This document shows, one piece after another, positions 45,264-52,600 of a stretch of DNA of 64,000 nucleotides. The translations under genes were made by a program, and so were the position numbers. Below the pieces are notes generated by a model. It ran no database searches, was not told the origin of the DNA, and worked only from the letters and a program-made list of their open reading frames with translations. How positions within the stretch are numbered: position 1 is the stretch's first letter; every line of letters starts with the position of its first letter. Origin of the DNA: G963675935 sp963719005 (lineage in GTDB: Bacteria > Planctomycetota > Planctomycetia > Pirellulales > Thermoguttaceae); NCBI GenBank assembly GCA_963719005.1, contig CAVRAR010000014.1:1584467-1648466 (forward strand). The letters are read 5' to 3'.

Positions 45264-45671
45264 ATGTGCAACATCGAACTCGGCTCTGGAACGGTGGACT
45301 ACGAAACGATCCGTCAAGCGATGAATGGCGAACCCTTCACGATGAGCCTCACGGATGAGGACGAAATCCAGGCCGTCATCGAGGCTGTCAACGAAGGAAT
45401 CGACGCCCATCTTGAGGCGTGCTACTGCCCAGATCGGGGCGACAGATATGAGGGTGGAAATCGAAGGGCCGGGAAGCTGGTTCTTTGTCGGACCCTCGAA
45501 TGCTCCATCAGCCCAGAATCTTTGCCCGTTCTCCTTCGTCGTTTGTGCGAATCGGAATTGGGAGGGGATGCCGAAGTCCAGGCTGAGGGAAATCGGCTTG
45601 CCAGCGACATCCTCATGGTGCTTGGGATCAACGAATACGGCGAGTTGGTTGGTCGAGAAATGCTGGTGTAG
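45264..45671 (+). CDS. Hypothetical protein, 135 aa
   Basis: Acidic helical N-terminus (LTDEDEIQAVIEAVNEGIDA, HLEACYCPDRGD) and a helical C-terminus. Arg/Cys-rich middle residues look unusual and could mark an indel, but no better frame is evident. Not recognised. Confidence 0.4.
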   Translation: MCNIELGSGTVDYETIRQAMNGEPFTMSLTDEDEIQAVIEAVNEGIDAHLEACYCPDRGDRYEGGNRRAGKLVLCRTLECSISPESLPVLLRRLCESELGGDAEVQAEGNRLASDILMVLGINEYGELVGREMLV

Positions 45672-45686
45672 GGGAAAGGACCAATT

Positions 45687-46034
45687 ATGAAGATCGTTCG
45701 CTTGTTTGACATTCAATGGGACACTGACGGCGAAGACCCGACCGAATTGGGTTTGCCTCGTGAGCATATCGCCGTTGTGGATGATGATTGGAATCCGGAG
45801 GATGATGCTGCTGACCTGCTCTCCAACGCCTTCGGCTTCTGCGTCAATGGCTGCTCGTTCAAGGTGCTGGATGATCCGCACCTATCCGAATCGGGCTACG
45901 AATTGAGCGACGGCGGCGTAATCGAATACCCAGACGGCGGGACGATCCGGCGACGGGATGCTCACGGCAATGTGGAGGAAGTCCGTGAGCCAAACGATCC
46001 CAACTATCAGGAATGGAAACAGCTTTTTGAGTGA
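45687..46034 (+). CDS. Hypothetical acidic protein, 115 aa
   Basis: Starts MKIVRLFDIQWDTDGEDPTE and contains DWNPEDDAADLLSNAFGFCV, a pattern of small conserved plasmid proteins. GGGGAAAGG precedes the ATG. Function unknown. Confidence 0.55.
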   Translation: MKIVRLFDIQWDTDGEDPTELGLPREHIAVVDDDWNPEDDAADLLSNAFGFCVNGCSFKVLDDPHLSESGYELSDGGVIEYPDGGTIRRRDAHGNVEEVREPNDPNYQEWKQLFE

Positions 46035-46040
46035 GGATTG

Positions 46041-46080
46041 TCGCCCTGCGATCGCACACAGCGGTTCTGTATCTTGAAAG
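46041..46080 (+). repeat. Family B intergenic element, copy 6
   Basis: TCGCCCTGCG...CAGCGGTTCTGTATCTTGAAAG, 10 bp before the next ATG. Confidence 0.6.
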
Positions 46081-46090
46081 GACACTGAAA

Positions 46091-46498
46091 ATGGGAATGG
46101 GATCAGTACCTTGCCACGCTTGGACCATCAGCTTGGATGGATTGAAGGCTATCTGCCCCAAGGAGGTCAAGGCATTTGAGACCGTGTTGGAGCAATGTGG
46201 CGACGATTGGGATTCATTTGCCTTGGGAATGGAGCAAGTGCAGTTCGATGATGATGCCGAGTCCGAGGAAATGGTCAACGCTTGGAAGAAGCTGCAAGCG
46301 GCGTTCAGCAGGGCAACCAAGGTCGGAACGTCGCATCTGGAATTGGGAATCGGCCACTACTCCAGCGACGACGGCGACCGATACGACGACCTGGAGCAAG
46401 GCTGCTACTTCAGCGTGGATAACGTGACTCAGTTCACACCAGCGGGCGAGAAGTCCACGCCCACCTTCGAGGAAAGAAGCTGGACGGTGTTCGGGTGA
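46091..46498 (+). CDS. Hypothetical acidic protein, 135 aa
   Basis: Reads MGMGSVPCHAWTISLDGLKA, then VLEQCGDDWDSFALGMEQVQ and an acidic DDGDRYDDLEQGCYF segment. The start is set by GAAAGG of the repeat. Not recognised. Confidence 0.5.
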   Translation: MGMGSVPCHAWTISLDGLKAICPKEVKAFETVLEQCGDDWDSFALGMEQVQFDDDAESEEMVNAWKKLQAAFSRATKVGTSHLELGIGHYSSDDGDRYDDLEQGCYFSVDNVTQFTPAGEKSTPTFEERSWTVFG

Positions 46499-46511
46499 GA
46501 CCCTGAAAACA

Positions 46512-46553
46512 TCGCCTTCCAACTGGCTGCTTCCGGTTATGTCTCTTGAAAGG
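46512..46553 (+). repeat. Family B intergenic element, copy 7
   Basis: TCGCCTTCC..CTTCCGGTTATGTCTCTTGAAAGG, 9 bp before the next ATG. Best match to the GGTTATGT-N-TCTTGAAAGG right half. Confidence 0.65.
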
Positions 46554-46562
46554 GAAACGATG

Positions 46563-46736
46563 ATGGCAAAGAAGACCTACTACGTCAGTTTCACCTTCGG
46601 GGCCTCGATCCCCGTTGAGGCAGCCAGTGAGGAAGAGGCAGAAGCGGCAGTGGAAGAAATGGAAACCCAGGAACTACTCGACCTTGCCGCCGATGGCTTC
46701 GAGATTCAGGGTGTGACAACGGAGGAAGGGAAATGA
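46563..46736 (+). CDS. Hypothetical small protein, 57 aa
   Basis: Reads MAKKTYYVSFTFGASIPVEA followed by an acidic helix (ASEEEAEAAVEEMETQELLD). Similar in layout to the protein at 43969. Its stop overlaps the next start (ATGA). Confidence 0.5.
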   Translation: MAKKTYYVSFTFGASIPVEAASEEEAEAAVEEMETQELLDLAADGFEIQGVTTEEGK

Positions 46737-47017
46737 ACAAGTTTCCTTTCGGTCAAATTGTTGCGACCCCCGGAGCCCTGGAAGCCTTGCCGAATCGGGG
46801 CAGACCGCCGATTTCTTCCTTGCCAAGCACGCCAGTGGCGATTGGGGCGAGGTGTGTGAGGGGATAAGAGGCTGAACGACGAAGCCCTGGTCGATGGAAG
46901 CCGCTCTTCTCGGCATACCGCACATTGAAAAACGAACGCATTTGGGTAATCACCGAAGCAGCCGACGAAGATGGCAAGCGATTGGCCACGACGATTTTGT
47001 TGCCGAGCGAATATTGA
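46733..47017 (+). pseudogene. Conserved plasmid-type protein (MNKFPFGQIVATPGAL family), frameshifted
   Basis: The start NKFPFGQIVATPGALEAL and later pieces in other frames (LAKHASGDWGEVC, RLNDEALVDGSRL, then IWVITEAADEDGK and ATTILLPSEY ending at 47017) reconstruct one protein of about 93 residues. At least three indels are needed. Relatives are common on plasmids and integrative elements, in my recollection; their role is unknown. Confidence 0.6.
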
Positions 47018-47025
47018 GGCCGAAC

Positions 47026-47271
47026 ATGACATACGAAGAAGCCTTGCAGCCGCCGAAAAGGGGTTGGAAATACGCCAACGACGAGCAAATGTTGGCGGTT
47101 CTCTCCGAATGTTTGGGAAATGCGTGCTGTCTCCGTCCCGACACCGTATTCGATTGGGCCAAGAAGCACAGCAACTATCGTGACCTGCGGAAGGCGTCGA
47201 AGCGGTTGATCGAAAACGCCGTGGGGATGGAATTGCTGGATGCCGTGTTGAACGATCATCCCTTGGAATAG
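47026..47271 (+). CDS. Hypothetical protein, 81 aa
   Basis: Reads MTYEEALQPPKRGWKYANDE and a helical rest (FDWAKKHSNYRDLRKASKRL). It starts 8 nt after the previous stop. Its TAG is directly followed by motif copy 6. Confidence 0.5.
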   Translation: MTYEEALQPPKRGWKYANDEQMLAVLSECLGNACCLRPDTVFDWAKKHSNYRDLRKASKRLIENAVGMELLDAVLNDHPLE

Positions 47272-47287
47272 TTTTCCTGTACATCAG
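47272..47287 (+). repeat. Family A intergenic motif, copy 6
   Basis: TTTTCCTGTACATCAG directly after TAG (47269-47271); 49 bp before the ATG at 47337. Confidence 0.75.
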
Positions 47288-47336
47288 GAAGCCAGAGGGG
47301 TCAAGCATTGCTGCGATTATTGAAAGGAAATCAGCC

Positions 47337-47528
47337 ATGTCCGACGAACCCGAACACAAGAGCCTGCTTGAGACAGTCGGGGACGAGATTGCCGAATGTC
47401 TGCCCGAGCGACTCCGCAACGACAAAAAGTTCGCCTACCGCTTCGGGCAGTTGCTCGGATTTGCCGCTGGCTGGTTCGTGGGCAAGAAGGTCATTGAACT
47501 GCTCTTTCCAAAAGGAGATGACAAATGA
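47337..47528 (+). CDS. Small protein with one hydrophobic segment, 63 aa
   Basis: N-terminal acidic part (EPEHKSLLETVGDEIAECLP), then YRFGQLLGFAAGWFVGKKVI, which may be an amphipathic or membrane helix. GAAAGG RBS. Its stop overlaps the next start (ATGA). Confidence 0.5.
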   Translation: MSDEPEHKSLLETVGDEIAECLPERLRNDKKFAYRFGQLLGFAAGWFVGKKVIELLFPKGDDK

Positions 47529-47668
47529 AGGGGATTGTTTTCATCGTGGCGGTGGTGTTGAGTCTCGTCATCTTCGGAGTGCCCATCCTTGCTTGCTTCA
47601 TGGGACTTCTTGGCCATCGTTCTGGGCATTGGGGTGGACGCTGCGTTGCCAGTCGGCGATGGTCATGA
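47525..47668 (+). CDS. Small membrane peptide, 47 aa
   Basis: Starts KGIVFIVAVVLSLVIFGVPI, one clear membrane helix, with a basic tail that may be a frameshift artefact. Coupled to the preceding gene by ATGA. The DNA coding FIVAV resembles the right half of a family B element. Confidence 0.4.
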   Translation: MKGIVFIVAVVLSLVIFGVPILACFMGLLGHRSGHWGGRCVASRRWS

Positions 47669-47854
47669 CCGTCATATTGGTGGTCGGCATTTCGGTCAAG
47701 TGTTTCTCGATGGCATGATATAAACGTGCGACCCGAAATCTGTAAACAGTCTACATCCGTCAAAAACCAGCCTCCCGACCCCTGAAATCAAACGACTTAC
47801 GACGACGAAAAACGAAACGCTTGACGTCATAAAAGAGATTTGCCAGAACAAGCC

Positions 47855-48448
47855 ATGAAACACACCGCAATCTACGTCAGAGTATCCAGCAAAGCCCAGG
47901 ACCACGCCAGTCAGTTGCCCGATCTGGAACGCTGGGTTGCCACTCACGACGGGGCGGTTCAGTGGTACAAGGATAAGTTCACAGGCAAGACGATGGACAG
48001 GCCGGGCATGGAGAAGCTGCTTGCCGATCTACGGGCGGGATTGGTGGAGCGGATTGTGGTTTGGCGGCTGGATCGGCTGGGCAGGACGACCAGGGGGCTT
48101 TGCCAGTTGTTCGATGAACTGGGCGAGCGGAAGGTGGACTTGGTTTCGTTGAAAGATGGGTTTTCTTTGGCTTCCCCCGCTGGTCGGCTTCATGCTCGAA
48201 TCCTCGCCAGTGTTGCCGAGTACGAAACGGAGGTCAGAGCGGAGCGGGTTGCTGCCGGTCAAGCCGTCGCAAGAAGGAAGGGCAAGAAGTGGGGCGGCAG
48301 CAAGAAAGGCTGGCGGTGGAAAGTCACCGACGATCAGGTTGCTGCCATCAAAGAAATGAAGGCGGCAGGGAAGAAGGTCACGCACATTGCCAGGATCACG
48401 GGGCTTTCAAGACCGACGATCTACAGGGTGCTGGAGGGAACGACATGA
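47855..48448 (+). CDS. Serine recombinase (resolvase/invertase)
   Basis: The 197-residue protein has the catalytic serine in IYVRVSSKAQDHASQLPDLE, the conserved ERIVVWRLDRLGRTTRGL helix and ILASVAEYETEVRAERVAAG (dimer helix E). A C-terminal HTH (VTHIARITGLSRPTIYRVLE) completes the fold. Size and order are those of Tn3 resolvase/Hin-like enzymes. It may resolve multimers or invert DNA of the element. The ATG at 47855 fits the family start. Confidence 0.92.
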   Translation: MKHTAIYVRVSSKAQDHASQLPDLERWVATHDGAVQWYKDKFTGKTMDRPGMEKLLADLRAGLVERIVVWRLDRLGRTTRGLCQLFDELGERKVDLVSLKDGFSLASPAGRLHARILASVAEYETEVRAERVAAGQAVARRKGKKWGGSKKGWRWKVTDDQVAAIKEMKAAGKKVTHIARITGLSRPTIYRVLEGTT

Positions 48449-48630
48449 CCAACTATCTCATTCCCTGCCAAAACTGCGGCAAGATGCTGCCCCAAGACTG
48501 GCGTTGGTTTATCTGCGACAAGTGCGGCTTCCGAGTCTGCCCGCACTGCCTGTCTCAGCATCGTAGCCAATACGGTAATGGCTTCAAGTGCAGCCGGTGC
48601 CCGTTTGGTCAGATGAAGAGGGCGAAATAG
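48445..48630 (+). CDS. Small double zinc-ribbon protein, 61 aa
   Basis: Reads LIPCQNCGKMLPQDWRWFIC, DKCGFRVCPHCLSQH and CSRCPFGQ: four CxxC pairs, enough for two zinc sites. The start overlaps the recombinase stop (ATGA), so it is made with it. Its TAG is followed by a degenerate family A motif (TTTTCCTATACAT at 48631). Confidence 0.6.
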   Translation: MTNYLIPCQNCGKMLPQDWRWFICDKCGFRVCPHCLSQHRSQYGNGFKCSRCPFGQMKRAK

Positions 48631-48643
48631 TTTTCCTATACAT
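48631..48643 (+). repeat. Family A intergenic motif, copy 7 (degenerate)
   Basis: TTTTCCTATACAT directly after TAG (48628-48630), one base off the consensus. It is the last copy; no gene starts just downstream on this strand. Confidence 0.55.
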
Positions 48644-48869
48644 TCCGTGTACGGAAACGAACAATTCAGAAATGTTCGGGAGAATCCCTGGGGGCTGGGG
48701 TGCCTTGGCGGGCTGGTGGAGGAACAGCGGGGAGCGACACTCTTGCTCGACTCGTCGATGGTTTTCCCCTGCGTTTCTGGGCCATCGAACAGTGTTCCTG
48801 ACCATAGCAGAGAAGAGTGAATCCAGAACCAGCACTCCATTCAAGGGGCCGTCTATTGGCAACTACAAT

Positions 48870-50471
48870 TCATTTCACAGATGGGGCGGTACGAACAACA
48901 ACCTTTCTGCAACCGACATGCCCAAATTCTCCATCGATGATGATCGGGCCCTTCAACGAGACTTGTTCATCCACTCGTTGGCGAACAACATCCTTGTTGT
49001 CTATCTTGATGACAAGTATACGGTCTCGATTCACGACAAATTCGATTCGGTAAAGGTGATTGGGAACTGCTTTCACATGTGGCAACTCAATTTGTCGGTT
49101 CCCAAGACGCAGTCTCGTGCGAGTATTGCTATAACAGGCGTAATAAAGCTGAATGTCAGCGAAACCAGGGAAGATGTCGAAAGGATGGTCTGGCAGGAAG
49201 TACATCTGGTATTCGATGAAGATGGGATACGAAAAGATGGCTTTACTTGTGGCCTTTGACGGAGGGCCATCTCTAAACACCAGTTCGTTCGACACAACAT
49301 CCCAATTACCTTGCATGCCAAAGTCTCTGAGCACAGCTTCACGACTGCTAAACTTGTAGGTGAATGTTGAAGGCTTCGAGTCTTTAGGCATACTCAGTTC
49401 TGGTTTCACTATTTCCCGTGCTGGGGAATTCGAGGCAGACTTCTCGGGAACGTTATTCGCATCATCCGATTTGCCCCCTTGGTACGCATACCGCATGGCG
49501 AAGAAGATGCTGGCATACAGGTTGGCATCCACGTCATTGGGATGCGAGAACCGAAGCCCCTTGGCGTTGAGATGGTCGATCAATTCCCCCAGCGTTTTGC
49601 CACGGAAGGCATACTTAGACAGCTTCTCCGAATCGAGCCTGCTGGTATCTCCGAGAGTCTTGGTGAGTTCACGAATGAAAGCCTTGGCTTCCTTTCGCCA
49701 CTTGTTCTCCACGGCACGCACATTGGGAGAGTCCGATAGCGGGAGGCTATCGAGTGTCTTATCTATTGCGTCAGTCTGCTTCAAGAGATCGCCTATTGTT
49801 TCCGGCGACGGCGAATTGTTTTCGTTGATTTCCTTTACGGCTTGGTCACACAGTTTCTCGAACTCGCCCCGTTCCGCCTGAAACTCCTTCCGTTGGATCA
49901 GGAATGGCCATTTGAACGACTCCAACCTCGTCTTGCCGGTCTTGCCGGAAAAGGTATTCGATCCATCGGTCAAGAAAATCGCATCCAGTTGCTCGGAAGT
50001 GAGTTCCGTCTTCATGACGGGAATGTTGGTTGCTTTGAGGGATTGGCGGGTAAACGTCTCCAGCAAATGGTTCATCTCGCCGGTGAGATCACCAATTCTG
50101 GTGTGTTTCATGACGGCTTTTTGCTCCAACTCGCTACGAATGTCGGCAAGCTGCTGATTGAACTTGATGATGTCGAAGATGTGTTCGTACTTGTTTGCGA
50201 GGGCTTCCTTGCGTATCTTGCTAAGAGTGGAAAACCGCTTGTAGACCACATCACATTCCCGAATCAAATTCTCAAGGCGTTGGGCGATAGCCTGTTCGTG
50301 AATCAACCGGGCTTGGCTGAGAGCGATAACGGCATCTGCCCGACCTCTCAGAATGTTCCCTTCCGCTGTTGAATCATGGTGATAAACCTCAACCCGTCGC
50401 TGGGCATGGAGGATGCTGGGCATCAAGCAGAGCATAGCGGCAATCAGCAACCCGACAGAGTTCTTGAGCAT
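48870..50471 (-). CDS. Secreted coiled-coil protein with C-terminal jelly-roll-like domain
   Basis: From ATG 50471 the product has a signal peptide (SVGLLIAAMLCLMPSILHA). It then has ~300 residues of helical, coiled-coil sequence (RLENLIRECDVVYKRFSTLS; LADIRSELEQKAVMKHTRIG) and a C-terminal beta-rich domain (IFIEYQMYFLPDHPFDIFPG, RIEFVVNRDRILVIKIDN) that resembles the 3-keto-disaccharide-hydrolase/LamG-like folds common in planctomycetes. ATG at 50519 is an alternative start. Function unknown. It lies downstream of the PEP-CTERM ORF on the same strand. Confidence 0.55.
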   Translation of the reverse strand: MLKNSVGLLIAAMLCLMPSILHAQRRVEVYHHDSTAEGNILRGRADAVIALSQARLIHEQAIAQRLENLIRECDVVYKRFSTLSKIRKEALANKYEHIFDIIKFNQQLADIRSELEQKAVMKHTRIGDLTGEMNHLLETFTRQSLKATNIPVMKTELTSEQLDAIFLTDGSNTFSGKTGKTRLESFKWPFLIQRKEFQAERGEFEKLCDQAVKEINENNSPSPETIGDLLKQTDAIDKTLDSLPLSDSPNVRAVENKWRKEAKAFIRELTKTLGDTSRLDSEKLSKYAFRGKTLGELIDHLNAKGLRFSHPNDVDANLYASIFFAMRYAYQGGKSDDANNVPEKSASNSPAREIVKPELSMPKDSKPSTFTYKFSSREAVLRDFGMQGNWDVVSNELVFRDGPPSKATSKAIFSYPIFIEYQMYFLPDHPFDIFPGFADIQLYYACYSNTRTRLRLGNRQIELPHVKAVPNHLYRIEFVVNRDRILVIKIDNKDVVRQRVDEQVSLKGPIIIDGEFGHVGCRKVVVRTAPSVK

Positions 50472-50526
50472 GACATGGGCCTTTTGTGTGAGAGTGTGGC
50501 CTCGCTTGTTTTCCGGCACAAGGATT

Positions 50527-52458
50527 TTACTCCGTTGATCGTCGTCGCCAACCGAAACCGATCAGGCTAGCGGCACCGATGCCGAAAAGGACGAGGGTAG
50601 AGGGTTCGGGAACAAACTCGACGACGTACCCACGAGTGACGGATTGCCTGTGGTACTCATCATCCCACATCGGTGTTCGGTCTTTCACCGTTGTACCACG
50701 TCCGTAGAACAACACTGAGTCTTGACCCCCACCGAAATCGTCGTCAGGTTCGCTTGGATACCAGTTTGTGTACACAAATGGTTCTCCATTGAGCCATCGC
50801 CAGCCGCCAGCCGGTTCGGAGTAATCGGGAGCAGAAGTGTCCTGATATGCACCAAGCCAAGGACCGGCGATGTTGTAGACGGAGCCGTAGCTGCACCCAA
50901 CTACCCAAAAACGGTCGTCGTCCACCAGGGAGTAAACGAAGGAGTTTTCTTGGGCAGAGACAATCGTCGCCAAGTATCCGCCCATCGCCGTGGCAGCAGA
51001 GTCTGCATCGGTCCGAGCGATTCCGCCAGGGACGCAGATGGCCTCATAGTAGTGTCCATTTCCACCCGCCGACACGGACCACTGAACAGCGGCGGCGTTT
51101 GCTTCGCCGCCCACAAACATGACAACCATTGCCACCAGACTGGCCAACAACCGTCTCATTACATATCTTCGCCGCAGCGAGCCGAAACCGATCAGGCTGA
51201 TGGCACCGATGGCGAGAAGGGCGAAGGTGGACGGTTCAGGGACGGTCTCCACAATGTACCCGCCTATCGGGATGTCGGTGAAATATGGGGCGATCAGGGC
51301 GTTGCCGTCCTCTGGCATGTCGTTCCACCATCCTCGTCGGTCGTAGAAGTCCTCGCTTGATGTCTTGGTCCACAGTATTTCCGTGCGATTCTCAATGCCG
51401 TTCCAGTTGTTGGGTTCCCCAGCAAGCCAGTGTGTGTACTCAACCGCTTCGCCGTTATTCCACACGAAATCTCCCTCTGTGGCCTTCGTTAGACCTATCC
51501 AGTAGCCGCCAGTGCTTGCTCCCGTGTCGATAAGCAAGTTCTCGATGAACTGCTGTTCGGCGGAAGAGGTGATTGTCACGAGATAACCACCGGCACTCGT
51601 CGCCTGGGTCTGGGCATCGTCCCAACCTCCGGTGTAACTGACAACCTCATAGAAGTGCCCGGTCTCGGCAAAATATGTGGGCGATGCAAGGAGAACGCTT
51701 GTGCCCAGAGCACTTGAGACCACGATGGCCAAGGGGACCAGAAGACGCCTTCCAATCAACACCCTCCTTCGCCAACCGAAACCGATCAAACTAACGGCAC
51801 CGATGCCGAGGAGTGCAAACGTGCTGGGCTCGGGGATGGTATAGGACAGCGTGGCGTTGAGGGCAACGTCAGTGCCGTCGCCCCCCCACATGATTCGAGT
51901 CCCAGAGTCCTGATTGTACCATCCTGTATTGTTGACGATGAGAAGTAACTCGTTCTCCCCGGAATGAAATCCACTTGCGATTTGTCCGTCGGTGACAAAT
52001 GTGAAGGTATAAGGCACGTCCACCGCAGCCGTTGTAAACGACATCACACCCGGCCCGGCATGGGCATTTAAGAAATAGTCGCCCAATATAGTACCGCTCA
52101 ACTCCAGCACGCAACGGTCGTCGGCACGCAGACCACTGAAGCTGAGACTGATATTGGTTGCATCTGCTGGGATGTTGAAAGTTTCTTTTGCAGCCCAAAA
52201 GCCATTGAAAGTAGCTTCGCTTGCACCCGACACCCATTGGCCGCTCACTGTGCTATTCGATGTGATGCTAATGGCATTTGTCCAACGGCTGACACCGGCG
52301 GGAAGCAAAAAAGGAGTGTCACCACCGCCACCACCGACGGTAACCCACCAGTTGGCAGCGTTATCCGTGCCGAGGTCTGTATTCACCGTTTGGGCTGATG
52401 CCCTTTGCGGAAGAACAACAGCCACGGACGCCAGAAGCATAATTGCAAATCTTCTCAT
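50527..52458 (-). CDS. ORF with three consecutive PEP-CTERM units, two with C-type-lectin-like domains
   Basis: One 643-residue frame holds three units. Unit 1: signal peptide RRFAIMLLASVAVVLPQRAS, beta-rich domain, tail IPEPSTFALLGIGAVSLIGF-GWRRR. Unit 2: hydrophobic leader LLVPLAIVVSSALGTSVLLA, C-type-lectin-like domain (HFYEVVSYTGGWDDAQTQAT, YWIGLTKATEGDFVWNNGEA), tail VPEPSTFALLAIGAISLIGF. Unit 3: leader MRRLLASLVAMVVMFVGGEA, another lectin-like domain (HYYEAICVPGG, WLNGEPFVYTNWYPSEPDDD), tail VPEPSTLVLFGIGAASLIGF. PEP-CTERM tails are cut by exosortase, and such proteins are linked to extracellular polysaccharide. At both junctions a stop and start lie in a shifted frame (TGA after unit 1, TAATG after unit 2), so three adjacent genes fused by indels is a real alternative. 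Confidence 0.75.
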   Translation of the reverse strand: MRRFAIMLLASVAVVLPQRASAQTVNTDLGTDNAANWWVTVGGGGGDTPFLLPAGVSRWTNAISITSNSTVSGQWVSGASEATFNGFWAAKETFNIPADATNISLSFSGLRADDRCVLELSGTILGDYFLNAHAGPGVMSFTTAAVDVPYTFTFVTDGQIASGFHSGENELLLIVNNTGWYNQDSGTRIMWGGDGTDVALNATLSYTIPEPSTFALLGIGAVSLIGFGWRRRVLIGRRLLVPLAIVVSSALGTSVLLASPTYFAETGHFYEVVSYTGGWDDAQTQATSAGGYLVTITSSAEQQFIENLLIDTGASTGGYWIGLTKATEGDFVWNNGEAVEYTHWLAGEPNNWNGIENRTEILWTKTSSEDFYDRRGWWNDMPEDGNALIAPYFTDIPIGGYIVETVPEPSTFALLAIGAISLIGFGSLRRRYVMRRLLASLVAMVVMFVGGEANAAAVQWSVSAGGNGHYYEAICVPGGIARTDADSAATAMGGYLATIVSAQENSFVYSLVDDDRFWVVGCSYGSVYNIAGPWLGAYQDTSAPDYSEPAGGWRWLNGEPFVYTNWYPSEPDDDFGGGQDSVLFYGRGTTVKDRTPMWDDEYHRQSVTRGYVVEFVPEPSTLVLFGIGAASLIGFGWRRRSTE

Positions 52459-52528
52459 CGCACACCCCCATCAAAGTTGCGGGCGACTTATCGCCCTGGA
52501 ACTGGACAACAATGCATCACGCCGTCTG

Positions 52529-52600
52529 TCATTGCCGCCGCCAACCGAAACCGATCAGGCTGGCGGCAGCGATGCTGAGGAGGAAGATGGTGGCAATCAT
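52529..52600 (-). CDS. Orphan PEP-CTERM anchor micro-ORF, 23 aa
   Basis: Encodes MIATIFLLSIAAASLIGFGW then RRQ and TGA. This is the hydrophobic/basic end of a PEP-CTERM tail without the PEP and without a body. Its ATG overlaps the stop of the GYF_2 gene as ATGA. It is either the remnant of a fourth PEP-CTERM gene or a small membrane peptide coupled to the GYF_2 protein. Confidence 0.45.
   Translation of the reverse strand: MIATIFLLSIAAASLIGFGWRRQ

Noticed and set aside
39720..48643. Integron-like cassette array (small ORFs each followed by a repeat)
   Set aside because: The repeats lack the inverted RYYYAAC/GTTRRRY ends of attC sites, and no integron integrase was seen.
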